The notes under the pieces were generated by a model, which worked only from the letters and a program-made list of their open reading frames with translations, was not told where the DNA came from and made no database searches. Both the position numbers and the translations under genes were made by a program. This document shows positions 1 through 9,378 of a stretch of DNA of 64,000 nucleotides, piece after piece. This DNA comes from JBBAGC01 sp964491265. Lineage in GTDB: Bacteria; Spirochaetota; UBA4802; UBA5550. The stretch's first letter is position 1; the number at the start of each line of letters is the position of its first letter. The stretch spans positions 3,749 through 67,748 of the forward strand of contig CAZBFP010000019.1 of NCBI GenBank assembly GCA_964491265.1, written 5' to 3'.

Positions 1-331
1 TATTAACCGGTTTAACCAGAAATCCGGCAGGGTCAAGCCTGAGCGCCTTTACCCTGCACTCAGTGTCGGAATAACCTGTGGTAAAGATAAACCGGACAGG
101 ATTGTCAGATTCAGATTTAATCCGCTCTGCTGCTTCAAGGCCATCCATTTTACCGGCAAGCCTTATATCCATCAAAATAATATCAGGCCTATGCTCAGCT
201 GCATAGACTATAGCATCCTCCCCTGTAGAAACGCACTTCAGTACATTATACCCCAGACGGAGAAGCTTTCTCTCCATAAACATGGCAGTTACTGCCTCAT
301 CTTCAACTATCAATAATGATATCTCCGCCAT
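1..331 (-). CDS. Response regulator receiver (REC) protein, 3' end outside window
   Basis: Reading the minus strand from ATG at 331 gives an uninterrupted frame of 110 residues to the window edge. It begins MAEISLLIVEDEAVTAMFME and shows the REC landmarks: an acidic pair near the N-terminus (ED), the phospho-acceptor Asp in IILMDIRLAG, the Thr in FTTGYSD and the Lys in FLVKPVN. It starts 2 bases after the stop of the upstream sensor kinase, so it is almost certainly co-transcribed and probably its phosphorylation partner. The C-terminus lies outside the window, so an output domain cannot be excluded. The MDIRLAGKMDG pattern resembles stand-alone receivers or receivers of hybrid sensor systems. 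Confidence 0.9.
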   Translation of the reverse strand, partial: MAEISLLIVEDEAVTAMFMERKLLRLGYNVLKCVSTGEDAIVYAAEHRPDIILMDIRLAGKMDGLEAAERIKSESDNPVRFIFTTGYSDTECRVKALRLDPAGFLVKPVN

Positions 332-333
332 AC

Positions 334-1758
334 CTAAACCCTTTGCTCATACATATTATCATTAAAAATCAGTTCCCATCCTGTTCCATGGTCCGGACTA
401 TATTTAATTATACCTTTCATCTGGTACTCGGCAATATTCCTGACTATCTGAAGCCCCATGGTACAGGGATTATACATTTCTTCACTCTTTATCCCGGGAC
501 CATTATCTGATATGATAATTTTTACCGCACCGTCCGCCCCCCTTGAAAGAGCTATTTCCAGAATCCCTTTCATCCCCGGGAGGAAAGCATGTTTTGCCGC
601 ATTGGACACCAGTTCATTAACTACCAGGCCGCAGGGGATAGCAGTATCAATAAGCACATCTACCTCATCCATCTGATGCTTTATTATCACCTGATCCTTT
701 TTTATGCCATAGCCTGTCATTATATTATCAACAAGCTCGGTTAAATAGTCCTTAAGATTAATCATGGAAAGGTTTCTTCCCTGGAACAGTTTTTCATGAA
801 CCAGCGCCATTGCACTTATTCTGTATTCCATATTACGGAACACTTCCTCCAGTTTATTATCATCAAGTATTAATGCCTGAAGTTCCAGCATGGAAATAAT
901 AACCTGCATATTATTTTTTGTCCGGTGATATATCTCCTTTATCAGATCCTTTTTTTCATTAAGCGAGGACTGCAGGTCAGCAAGAGCCCTGTTTCTTTCA
1001 GTAACATCATAAACTATCGCGTGCACAAGCATTCTCCCCTTAAAAACTACGGGGCTCAAAAAAACCTCCACATCCCGCTCAGTCCCGCTGACAAGTCTGT
1101 GCTTTGACAGATAATGATTTTTATTCCCTGTTTCAGAAAGGTTGAGTCTCTCCATAAGTGTTTTTTTATCAAGGCAGCTTATTTCTGAAAGATTTTTAGA
1201 AGTTATTTCTGAACGGGTATAGCCGTAATATGCTGAAGCAGCGGGATTTGAGTCAATTATTGACGCATCCGCCGAATCAACCAGAAGCATAACCGCGTAA
1301 TTATTCTCAAACATACTGCGGTATCGTAAATCGCTTTCAAGAAGGTCAGATTCAGCCTTAAGTTTTTTTCTCATTGTTTCGTTATATTTTGCAGCCTCTT
1401 TTACGGCAAATGATAACCTGCCCATATGCCCTTTAAGCACATAATCGTTGGCTCCGGCCTTCATGCAGTCAACAGCGGTCTCCTCATTAAGGGTTCCTGT
1501 TAAAATTATAAAGGGGAGAAGTTTGTCATATTCTTTTGATATTTTTAAAGCCTCCATCCCGTTAAACTGCGGCATTGAATAATCTGAGATAACAATATCA
1601 GGGGAAAATTCCTTAAGGGCTTTTTCAAAATCTTCACTATTTTCAACTCTCATATGCATACAATTAATACTGTTTTTTTCCAGCTCATGCAGGGCAAGTT
1701 CATAGTCAGCAGCCATATCCTCTACAAAAAGAATTTTTAATTCATTACTGCCTTCCAT
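334..1758 (-). CDS. REC-PAS sensor histidine kinase, HisKA_2 (HWE-like) type
   Basis: A cytoplasmic signalling protein of 474 residues. Order of domains: REC (about 5-125, acceptor Asp in VISDYSMP, Thr in ILTGT, Lys in YVLKG), PAS (about 150-265), then a HisKA_2 dimerisation region with the phospho-accepting His in YHRTKNNMQ, and a HATPase domain with the N-box NELVSNAAKHAF and the G-box DNGPGI. The frame stays open further upstream, but the upstream kinase stops at 1781. The ATG at 1758 is preceded by GGAGGTGG at good spacing, so I choose it over the ATGs at 1770 and beyond. The N-terminal receiver suggests it takes phosphate from the upstream kinase and relays it to the downstream receiver. 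That relay is inference from gene order and domains. Confidence 0.88.
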   Translation of the reverse strand: MEGSNELKILFVEDMAADYELALHELEKNSINCMHMRVENSEDFEKALKEFSPDIVISDYSMPQFNGMEALKISKEYDKLLPFIILTGTLNEETAVDCMKAGANDYVLKGHMGRLSFAVKEAAKYNETMRKKLKAESDLLESDLRYRSMFENNYAVMLLVDSADASIIDSNPAASAYYGYTRSEITSKNLSEISCLDKKTLMERLNLSETGNKNHYLSKHRLVSGTERDVEVFLSPVVFKGRMLVHAIVYDVTERNRALADLQSSLNEKKDLIKEIYHRTKNNMQVIISMLELQALILDDNKLEEVFRNMEYRISAMALVHEKLFQGRNLSMINLKDYLTELVDNIMTGYGIKKDQVIIKHQMDEVDVLIDTAIPCGLVVNELVSNAAKHAFLPGMKGILEIALSRGADGAVKIIISDNGPGIKSEEMYNPCTMGLQIVRNIAEYQMKGIIKYSPDHGTGWELIFNDNMYEQRV

Positions 1759-1780
1759 TTCCACCTCCATGCCTGTCACT

Positions 1781-4423
1781 TCACTGCCCATAAACAGAAA
1801 GAGTAAAATAAAAACAGGCACCCATGCCCGGCTCACTTTCAGCGTGGACTTCACCATTATGACGCTCAATAATACTTCTGACCATTGCCAGCCCTATCCC
1901 TGTACCGGGAAAATCCTTTTCATTATGAAGCCGCTGGAATACTCCAAAAAGCTGCTCAGCATAGTGCATATCAAATCCTGCGCCATTGTCTCGTATATAG
2001 AATATATCCCCGGTATCCCCTTTTTCGCATCCTATCTCCACACCCGGTTTTGCCTCTTTTGATGAAAACTTAATAGCGTTTGATAAAAGATTAACCAGAA
2101 CTACCCGAAGCATGGACCTGTCTCCTGTAACATCAGGGAGAGGATGTCTGGTTATTGAAACCTTCCCCTGATTTATTTCATCTGCATAATCAGATATTAC
2201 TTCATCCAATAGACTCTCCATATTCACATTCTTAACTGAAAGTTCGGCTCGTCCCAGTCTGGAAAAGGAGAGGAGATCATCTATCAACTCTGCCATACGT
2301 TTTGCAGACTGATCAATAACATCCATAAAATGCCGGACCTTTTCATTATGAAACTCCCCCAATTCGCGGTGAAGCATACCGATAAATCCTGTGATGTGAC
2401 GCAGGGGGGCTCGCAAATCATGGGATATGCTGTAGGTAAATGAATCAAGCTCCCTATTGGCTTTTTCAAGAGCTGATGTACGCTCAGAAACCCTGTTTTC
2501 AAGTTCTATATTAAACTTTTCCAGGTATTCCATATTTCTTCTTCTTTCAATCAAATCCCAGGCAGTATCCGCAAAGTAGGCTGTGATTGAAACATCCTTC
2601 TCATTATAGTCAGCAGATTTATTACCAACACCAAGAATCCCTTTAATGCTCTGATCCCTTATTATAGGGATAACCATCTCCCTTATAACCTCTGCATGCC
2701 CCTGAGGCAGACCTTTGCGCTGAGGGAGCCCCATATAGTCATTGTGAACAACAACTCTTTTTTCTCTTACAGCATCTGTCCAGACCCCGGCATCTGAAAC
2801 ATTATAATGCATCCCCCTCCCTTCGGCTTTACAGAATTTTTCAATAGTCCCTGTTGACCATGCCTGCAGAGAAAGGATCTTCTGGTCATCATCAAGGAAA
2901 TGGAAAAAACTGATAGTGCTTGATGTGAAACGTTCAACTTCATCAAGGGTTCTAATGAGAATCTCCTCCACTGTATGATCATCCGCATAGTTTAAAAGCT
3001 CCACCCTTGTATTCAGCAGGTCAGCAGATTTTTTTCTCTCTGTTATATCCCTTACTATCGCCCACATACCTGAAGGCTTACCCGTGCTGTCTTTAAGGAG
3101 TGATGTGCGCAATTCCACAGGGACAAGTGTTCCATCTTTCCGGCGATACTCCTTTTCATAAATTTCGGAGAATCCTTTTTTTATTATCTGTTTCTCTACA
3201 ATATCCGCCTCATTGCTATGCCATTTTTCAGGTGTCAGATCAAAATAGGTCAGTTCTTTGAGCTCCTCAAATGTGTACCCTGTAACTTCCATAAATGCTG
3301 AATTACATGAAATAATTCTCCCGTCCATATTAACCTGGACAAAGGCATCTATCATGCTTTCATGGAGATTACGGAATCTTTCCTCACTTGCGGTGAGTAA
3401 TTCCGCGTCATAAAGCTGTTTCAGATATATTTGTGTATCATAATGCTTTCTAAAGAGTAGTATGATTATCCCCGCAGTGACAATCATCAAAAGAGCTATA
3501 AAAATAACCGTCCATAACCTGCCGATATAGGGAGCAGTTACTTCCGATTTACTTATATGTGCCACGATAAACCATGGAGTATCGGGAATCCGCTTTATAG
3601 CCGCAATTACCCTGTCACCCTTGTAATCGAGAGCCTCGGCAACACCTTCCTGGTTTAAGGCACCCCTGGTAACGGCAAATTCTGTAGCTGTCAGCGGAAC
3701 CCGCAGTTCCAGGGGTGCATCCTTTCTAAAGCGGAGTTCATTGAGATATACAGCATAATCACCCTCCCTCCGGGCAAGGAGAGCCTCGGCACTTACAGCC
3801 GGGACAGGCCACTGGTTTATGTAGGGATATAAATGCTGCTTCGGATCAATACGCATAGCAAGGGTTCCCATGAACTTTCCACCGGACAATTCATTATAAA
3901 GAGGAACCAGAAGCATCATGTATATTTTTTTATCATGTTCATCACGGTAAAAATCCTTGAATACTATTTTACCTGATCTCAGATCTTTTTCATCATTTTT
4001 GAAAAATGAATGTTCCTCTCTCCCGATCCCTTCCGGATAGGCAATGCGGAAATTGAAATTTGAGTCATAAATCTCCAGCCGGTTATATTTATATGCAGAA
4101 TTAACCTTTGCCATCCAGCTGAGTAACGATTTCCTCGCCTCTCTATCCAGAGGATTATGGAGGTATCTTAATGCCAGCTCAGAAAAATTCCGGTTTTTAT
4201 AAAATAAAGAGGCATCTCCAAGCCGGGCATTGCGCCAGTCTACAATTTCGCGGATTTTTAAATCTGCTATTGTGGTGAGCTGCTTAGCTGTATTTTCCTG
4301 AAAAGATTTACTGTAATTTAATATATAGGCATAGCTTACTATGATTATTAGAGATGAGATAAGGAAGAAAAGCAGGAGTAAGCTTTTCCTGCTGAAAAAA
4401 CCTGATGGCTCCGGGGTATTCAT
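1781..4423 (-). CDS. Membrane sensor histidine kinase with extracellular sensor, PAS and GAF domains
   Basis: A protein of 880 residues. TM1 lies near residues 13-33, followed by a periplasmic sensor region of about 265 residues that looks Cache-like, and TM2 near 303-325. Cytoplasmic domains follow in the order PAS (about 345-465, ending in DITERKKSADLL), GAF (about 475-620, with GILGVGNKSADYNEKD), a helical linker, HisKA with the His in SYSISHDLRAPLRH, and HATPase with NLLSNAIKFSS, DNGAGFD and GTGIGLAMV. It is the first gene of a three-gene minus-strand operon with the REC-PAS kinase 22 bases downstream and a lone receiver after that. The ligand is not predictable from sequence. Confidence 0.92.
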   Translation of the reverse strand: MNTPEPSGFFSRKSLLLLFFLISSLIIIVSYAYILNYSKSFQENTAKQLTTIADLKIREIVDWRNARLGDASLFYKNRNFSELALRYLHNPLDREARKSLLSWMAKVNSAYKYNRLEIYDSNFNFRIAYPEGIGREEHSFFKNDEKDLRSGKIVFKDFYRDEHDKKIYMMLLVPLYNELSGGKFMGTLAMRIDPKQHLYPYINQWPVPAVSAEALLARREGDYAVYLNELRFRKDAPLELRVPLTATEFAVTRGALNQEGVAEALDYKGDRVIAAIKRIPDTPWFIVAHISKSEVTAPYIGRLWTVIFIALLMIVTAGIIILLFRKHYDTQIYLKQLYDAELLTASEERFRNLHESMIDAFVQVNMDGRIISCNSAFMEVTGYTFEELKELTYFDLTPEKWHSNEADIVEKQIIKKGFSEIYEKEYRRKDGTLVPVELRTSLLKDSTGKPSGMWAIVRDITERKKSADLLNTRVELLNYADDHTVEEILIRTLDEVERFTSSTISFFHFLDDDQKILSLQAWSTGTIEKFCKAEGRGMHYNVSDAGVWTDAVREKRVVVHNDYMGLPQRKGLPQGHAEVIREMVIPIIRDQSIKGILGVGNKSADYNEKDVSITAYFADTAWDLIERRRNMEYLEKFNIELENRVSERTSALEKANRELDSFTYSISHDLRAPLRHITGFIGMLHRELGEFHNEKVRHFMDVIDQSAKRMAELIDDLLSFSRLGRAELSVKNVNMESLLDEVISDYADEINQGKVSITRHPLPDVTGDRSMLRVVLVNLLSNAIKFSSKEAKPGVEIGCEKGDTGDIFYIRDNGAGFDMHYAEQLFGVFQRLHNEKDFPGTGIGLAMVRSIIERHNGEVHAESEPGMGACFYFTLSVYGQ

Positions 4424-4576
4424 AACGCCTCTTCTTCAGCTTCTATACATACGAACAGAAGCTGTTTATATGCGTAAAATACTTAAAACAGGGTACATTT
4501 ACAAATAAAAGCGTTCTTTTAAATTTTAAAACCGGAGCCTTTCAGAAACAATAGCAAAGTATCCTATATTTTGGAA

Positions 4577-5803
4577 CTACTCCCTTCCCACACCGCTGAT
4601 GTGACTTATAAAAAGTATGGGGATAAAACCGGCTACAGCGAAAAATGTCAGGGCCATAAATGCAGCTCCGTAGCCCCCGGTAATGTCAAAAAGATACCCT
4701 GCCAGAATGGGGCCAATAGTTGCGCCTATTGTTCCTATAAAAAGTACAGCACCGAAAAGCTGACCGTGACAGGTCATTCCGAAATATTCCGCGATCATGG
4801 GAGACATTACTGTAAATAACCCTCCATGGGCAAAGCCGTAAACAACCGCAAATATAAAGAGCATCCAGATCCCTGATGTAAACTGAAGCAGGATGAGGCT
4901 GGTTATAAGCACCATAAAACATATGATCAGGGAGCCTTTCCCCCCGATTCTGTCATTTGTTATACCCATTATTATCCGGCCGATCATGCTTGACCCTCCT
5001 ATTGCAGAGAGCACAGAAGCGGCTATTGCAGGCTCAAGTCCCCGGTCCATGGAGTAAGGTACAATGTGTACTATGATGGTAAAGAGACAGACAAATGCAG
5101 CAAACTCGGCAAAACAGATACTGAGGAACTGCCGCGTCTTCACAGCCCCCTTCAGGGAGAGACTGCTCCCGGTGATGGATGAACCGATGACATAGTTTTC
5201 CTCCCTGCTGCCGTCTACCTGAAGCCCCATTTTATGAGGGTCCCGCCTCATGATCCGGGCTGCTGAAACAAGTACCACCAGAACTACCGCGCCGATAATA
5301 AGATAGGAATTGCGCCACCCGAATACCGGAATCAGCATTGACGCGATAAGGGGTCCTGAAAACTGCCCTATTCCTGTACCCGCCTTTACAATTCCGGACA
5401 TGAGGCCCCGTTTTTTCACAAACCATCTTGCAATAGTTGAAAGTGTAATCACATCATGTGTGCTGAATCCGATACCGGCAAAAAGGCCGTAAAGGAGGAA
5501 AAGCTGCCAGGGCATATTAAGCTGAGACAGAAGCAGGTAACCGACTCCGATTGTTGTGCCCGATACAGTGAGTATGAGTCTGGGGCCGATTTTATCATTC
5601 AGGGTTCCTGTTATAAGGGCGCCTGTACCCATGACAAAGAATGCCATGGAAGAGGCTCCGGAAATGAGGGCCCTGGACCACCCGAACTCCTGCTGGAATT
5701 CCCTGAAAAATACACCATAGGTAAACATGGCGCCTATGCAGAAGGTCTGTATAAGAAATCCTGCTAAAACTATATTGTATCCGTAATAATACCTGGTTTT
5801 CAA
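4577..5803 (-). CDS. MFS transporter, oxalate/formate antiporter-like (OFA) family
   Basis: A hydrophobic protein of 408 residues with about 12 predicted membrane helices. It has the MFS loop 2-3 signature variant GTLNDKIGPR and a central charged loop around residues 195-215 (RRDPHKMGLQVDGS). The opening, YYYGYNIVLAGFLIQTF, and the motif WFVKKRGLMSGI fit the OFA/monocarboxylate branch of the superfamily. Substrate is unknown; small carboxylates are the family norm. The start is TTG at 5803, with GGGGG four bases upstream and no ATG nearby. It appears monocistronic, between the sensor operon and an exported helical protein. Confidence 0.85.
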   Translation of the reverse strand: MKTRYYYGYNIVLAGFLIQTFCIGAMFTYGVFFREFQQEFGWSRALISGASSMAFFVMGTGALITGTLNDKIGPRLILTVSGTTIGVGYLLLSQLNMPWQLFLLYGLFAGIGFSTHDVITLSTIARWFVKKRGLMSGIVKAGTGIGQFSGPLIASMLIPVFGWRNSYLIIGAVVLVVLVSAARIMRRDPHKMGLQVDGSREENYVIGSSITGSSLSLKGAVKTRQFLSICFAEFAAFVCLFTIIVHIVPYSMDRGLEPAIAASVLSAIGGSSMIGRIIMGITNDRIGGKGSLIICFMVLITSLILLQFTSGIWMLFIFAVVYGFAHGGLFTVMSPMIAEYFGMTCHGQLFGAVLFIGTIGATIGPILAGYLFDITGGYGAAFMALTFFAVAGFIPILFISHISGVGRE

Positions 5804-5894
5804 ATTACCCCCTGCTGCAGTCCGGATGTTTTTTTATATGATGACTTCAATTTTCCGATCACATCCGGTTTTTACAGGAATGTCAAATATCTTT

Positions 5895-6497
5895 CTACTG
5901 AAAAATCTCTTTATTATTGTCTTTTATATCCTTATTGTATTTTTCCGGAACAGGTTTAACAGCTGCCTTGTATGCCTCAATTGAGTACTTCTTAGAGATT
6001 CTACAGGTCTCTATGGCCAGCTGATAATTACCTGCAGCTGCAGCTTTTTTCGCGTCTGCAACGTTCTGATTGGCCAGCCTGAAGTACTGCCCCACCTTTT
6101 CATTATCAACAAAATCAACCAGTTCCTTTGCAGTTTCGTGAAATATGGCTTCAGCGCGGCTTATATAGGCTGCAGCCAGTTCCTTATAAACATCATTCTG
6201 AAGTGTAAAGTATTGTCTGTACAGCGAGATGGCCCCCTGGTACTTACCCTGGGCAAAATTAACCTTCCCCAGCCTGATCAGCTCCATCCCCTGCTGGTAT
6301 TTACCTTTCACATAGGAATTGCCGAAATTTTTAACCGGAACATCCAGGCCTGCATACTCTGCCTCTGCTTTTTTCCGCATCTCTGCGGCTTCTGAAAAAT
6401 CACTGGCAGTTAAAACAGAGGGAGTGATGAGGATGACTGCTGACAGAAAAAAAGCCAGCCATGATATAACTGTCATGTTTAATAAATAATTCCGCAT
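5895..6497 (-). CDS. Exported alpha-helical protein of unknown function
   Basis: A protein of 200 residues with a long hydrophobic N-terminal segment (about residues 8-31, ending VLTASDF), consistent with a signal peptide or anchor. The rest is predicted helical and Ala/Lys/Glu/Tyr rich. It contains TPR-like pairs such as GKVNFAQGKYQGAISLYRQY and AAAAGNYQLAIETCRISKK. A SD-like GGAG lies before the ATG at 6497. I do not recognise the family. Similar small exported TPR-like proteins are common in spirochaetes, where they are usually annotated hypothetical. No neighbour indicates a function. Confidence 0.75.
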   Translation of the reverse strand: MRNYLLNMTVISWLAFFLSAVILITPSVLTASDFSEAAEMRKKAEAEYAGLDVPVKNFGNSYVKGKYQQGMELIRLGKVNFAQGKYQGAISLYRQYFTLQNDVYKELAAAYISRAEAIFHETAKELVDFVDNEKVGQYFRLANQNVADAKKAAAAGNYQLAIETCRISKKYSIEAYKAAVKPVPEKYNKDIKDNNKEIFQ

Positions 6498-6613
6498 TTT
6501 ATTCTCCTGATATTTGTTTATAGATTCTCTTTAAACAAATATAGCGATAAAGAAAACTATTGCCATAAAATATTCAGGTGAATTAGAATCTGAATCAATT
6601 GTTATTATCTCAC

Positions 6614-6949
6614 TCATGCTACAAAATCCCTGATCCTCTCAAACAGAATATTATAATCCCTGTTCACTTCATCATTAGTCACCCTGACAAACCTGATCCC
6701 TTTGCTCAAAATAAGTTCCTGCCTGAGCTCATCATAATCCTTCTGCTTGTCATGATTTTTACCGTCAATCTCGACTGCTAATCTTAATTCATGGCAGTAA
6801 AAATCGACAATGAAGCCTTCAATGTCATGCTGTCTCCGGAATTTCAGATTCATAAACTTTCTGTTGCGAAGAAGATTCCAGACTATTGCTTCCTCCCTGG
6901 TCTGTTCTTTCCGGAGAGATCTTGCGAAAACTTTCTTTATATATTGCAA
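6614..6949 (-). CDS. DUF559 endonuclease-domain protein
   Basis: A protein of 111 residues matching the DUF559 family, a small PD-(D/E)XK-like fold related to Vsr mismatch endonucleases. Seen motifs are REEAIVWNLLRNRKF, KFRRQHDIEGFIVDFYC (catalytic Asp region), LAVEIDGKNHDKQKDYDE (E-x-D/K motif) and GIRFVRVTNDEV. It is full length for this family. The start codon is TTG at 6949, decided by a very strong AGGAGGT seven bases upstream. Members are usually accessory genes near repeats and restriction systems, as here, where a 0.5 kb repeat begins about 20 bases upstream. Biological role of the family is not established. Confidence 0.85.
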   Translation of the reverse strand: MQYIKKVFARSLRKEQTREEAIVWNLLRNRKFMNLKFRRQHDIEGFIVDFYCHELRLAVEIDGKNHDKQKDYDELRQELILSKGIRFVRVTNDEVNRDYNILFERIRDFVA

Positions 6950-7387
6950 TTATGTACCTCCTGAAAAGTTCAAGTGCCCTCACCCGCGCGTTGCTGACGC
7001 TCGCGCACCTGACGTGCACGGAGGCACTAAGCAGACATTATCAAAACATCCTGTTTTTTGTCTGCAGGCGATCATCGTGACCGCACTGCCGCCGATGCCC
7101 TCACCCGCGCATCGCTGACGCTCGCGCACCTGACGTGCACGGAGGCACTAATGCCGCGATGCCATGGACGGCATTGAGCGGCCTCTCCCCTCTTCGGCGG
7201 GAGAGGGTTTGTTTGGAAAAAACTTTTTCAGTTAATACCCAAATATCAATGCTACGAACTCCCCCTTCTCTCCAATTCAATTTTTCAAGATGGGAGAAGG
7301 CCGGGCTTTCCGGTACGTCCTGTACCTGCCCGGCATCAACCTCATCGTGAGAACGCGGAGCCGGGGGGATGAGGGCATTCCGGCGTT

Positions 7388-7461
7388 CTGCCAGTTCCCT
7401 CTACAATCTTTATCTCATCTTCAGTGAGGCCGTAGAGTTCATATACCAGGCGGTCGATCTG
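7388..7461 (-). pseudogene. Fragment of the 3' end of a type IIG enzyme gene (copy 1)
   Basis: Minus-strand translation gives QIDRLVYELYGLTEDEIKIV, which is the C-terminal signature of the intact type IIG enzyme at 11445-14564 (IDRLVYELYSLTEDEIRIVE). Nothing of the rest of the gene is present. It is carried inside the long direct repeat. Confidence 0.75.
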
Positions 7462-7462
7462 A

Positions 7463-7502
7463 CCCGGAGGAACAAGGGGTTGCAACCCCTTGTTCCTCCG
7501 GG
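7463..7502. repeat. Perfect 40-base palindrome at the end of repeat copy 1
   Basis: The two 20-base halves are exact reverse complements, centred on TTGCAA. The second copy of the repeat ends in a palindrome with the same core but different, mutually compensated outer arms (9379-9412). It could form a hairpin or cruciform. Confidence 0.9.
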
Positions 7503-7717
7503 AAGATTGTGTTTCTCCGGGAGCTGTTAAACGAAACCGATCCGCCTCAGGGATTTTTAGATTTGCCTCCCAACATTGTTTTATTTCGATTAACTACGAT
7601 AGATTGTTATACAGATATTATTTGTCAAAAATATGCCTTTTGCATTATGCTTACTAAGCAGCAAGTACGCTCTTAAATATCTGGACCGGTATGAAATTTA
7701 AAGTATCGAATTAACCA

Positions 7718-8611
7718 TCACCTCTCTCTTCTTACCCTGTCAATTAAACTCAATCCCTCTGTATCGAACTTTGAAAAAGCAAACCATTTTTTCCCAAGAT
7801 CCTTCAAAGATGCACCTATATGATAAACAATACTGTCATCAATAAGAATAAACCGATCATGGTTTTCTTTCAATTCTTTAATTTCAAGAGTCGGGTATTG
7901 AGCATTAAATCGCTCAGCATCAAGGACCAGTTGCGGAGAAATCTTTTTAGTATAAATTAAAACTGAAACATTATTTTTCTTTTTTAAAAGCTGATTCAGC
8001 ACAGTATCATCTATATAATTATCAATAATGACAATGGATTTCTTTGCGCTTTTTATAAGATCAGAAATGAACTTATGGGAATCATATACCTGCCCATCAA
8101 AAAATATACCCTTCCGGGGGATTATTTGACGTTCTTCTATGGCTTCAAAAATCTTGTCAAAACGCTTATCCGTATTTGTTTCAAATACAATCTGACGTTT
8201 TTCAATACTGTCAAGTCGGCTGAAAAGCTGGCCATTATTAGAGATAAATTTTCTCATTGCAACAAAGGCCCGCATAATCATTATATTGACTTCAACAGAC
8301 CTGTCAGTGGTTAGCACAGCCGAAATTGCAGCAACGCCCGGTTCAGTAAAAACATAAGGTAGAGTGCCGCCAAGATGTTTTCGGGAAGGTATCGCATTTT
8401 GCGATACCATGAAATCAACCTCTTCATTTGTAAGCTGAAACATGAAATCTCCAGGAAAACGCTTTATATTCCGTTTCACCTGCTCCCGTAGACGTATAGG
8501 TTTTACTTCATAAAATTCGGCAAGATCTTTATCAAGCATCACATGCTCACCCCGCAAGGTATAGATACGATCCGGTATTTCATTTAATGCTGTTAAATCT
8601 TTATTACTCAT
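7718..8611 (-). CDS. ORF6N-domain protein with C-terminal phospholipase D-like region
   Basis: A protein of 297 residues. The N-terminal ~90 residues match the ORF6N/KilA-N-associated domain (IYTLRGEHVMLDKDLAEFYEV, RFPGDFMFQLTNEE, SRKHLGGTLPYVFTEPGVA, VNIMIMRAFVAMR). A coiled linker follows, then a region from about residue 170 resembling one PLD-nuclease half: SAKKSIVIIDNYID, and HDRFILIDDSIVYHIGASLKDLGKKW. The HxK part of the HKD motif is replaced by HDR, so catalysis is uncertain. ORF6N proteins are typical of phage and mobile elements. Start ATG has GAGG five to six bases upstream. It lies between the two long direct repeats, suggesting it is cargo. Confidence 0.88.
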   Translation of the reverse strand: MSNKDLTALNEIPDRIYTLRGEHVMLDKDLAEFYEVKPIRLREQVKRNIKRFPGDFMFQLTNEEVDFMVSQNAIPSRKHLGGTLPYVFTEPGVAAISAVLTTDRSVEVNIMIMRAFVAMRKFISNNGQLFSRLDSIEKRQIVFETNTDKRFDKIFEAIEERQIIPRKGIFFDGQVYDSHKFISDLIKSAKKSIVIIDNYIDDTVLNQLLKKKNNVSVLIYTKKISPQLVLDAERFNAQYPTLEIKELKENHDRFILIDDSIVYHIGASLKDLGKKWFAFSKFDTEGLSLIDRVRRER

Positions 8612-9300
8612 TTATTTCCTCAGGAAGATTTCCCACAGATTGCAAAATAAAGTAAGCGCCATTTTTTCAGCTCAATATATATACGTTTTTCAGCCGCTTT
8701 TTTTTGATTTTTTTTGGAGGAAATAAAATTTTTTTCTTTTTTAAGCGGAGCTGATTACGGAGGACCAGTATTTTATTTTTTATTCCATATAAAACTTACT
8801 TCTACGGCTTTGAATTGATTCTTATGAGTATCATCAGTTATAAATTTTCTGCAAACCGCAAGCTGACTTTCAGACATAATGAACAGCTCAATAAATCCAT
8901 ATTTCTATAGAAATCTTTATTATCAGGATCAAGTGCCCTCACCCGCGCGTTGCTGACGCTCGCGCACCTGACGTGCACGGAGGCACTAATGCAGACATTA
9001 TCAAAACATCCTGTTTTTTGTCTGCAGGCGGTCATCGTGACCGCACTGCTGCGATGCCCTCACCCGCGCATCGCTGACGCTCGCGCACCCTCTCCCCTCT
9101 TCGGCGGGAGAGGGTTTGTTTGGAAAAATCTTTTCCAGTTAATACCCAAATATCAATGCTACGAACTACCCCTTCTCTCCAATTCAATTTTTCAAGATGG
9201 GAGAAGGCCGGGCTTTCCGGTACGTCCTGTACCTGCCCGGCATCAACCTCATCGTGAGAACGCGGAGCCGGGGGGATGAGGGCATTCAGTCCCCGGCGTT

Positions 9301-9374
9301 CTGCCAGTTCCCTCTACAATCTTTATCTCATCTTCAATGAGGCTGTAGAGTTCATATACCAGGCGGTCGATCTG
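9301..9374 (-). pseudogene. Fragment of the 3' end of a type IIG enzyme gene (copy 2)
   Basis: Minus-strand translation gives QIDRLVYELYSLIEDEIKIV, the C-terminal signature of type IIG enzymes, with one Thr-to-Ile change from the intact gene's pattern. Only the tail is present, within the repeat. Confidence 0.75.
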
Positions 9375-9378
9375 ACCC

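Larger units (their letters stand above)
6970..7502. repeat. Long direct repeat, copy 1 (about 0.53 kb)
   Basis: Almost the whole segment is repeated in the same orientation at 8929-9412. The shared order is: a GC-rich block rich in CGCTGACGCTCGCGCAC, a module with AAACATCCTGTTTT, a pyrimidine/purine block, a short stretch encoding the 3' tail of a type IIG enzyme, and a terminal palindrome. Copy 1 has an extra tandem duplication of about 55 bases (6976-7030 and 7098-7151). The pair brackets the ORF6N gene. No complete coding sequence is present; ORFs inside are accidental. The remaining stretch, 7503-7717, shows nothing I recognise. Confidence 0.9.

Noticed and set aside
6886..7350. Several short plus-strand frames in repeat copy 1, and the same at 8950-9279
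   Set aside because: They derive from repeat sequence, differ between the two copies and have no SD.
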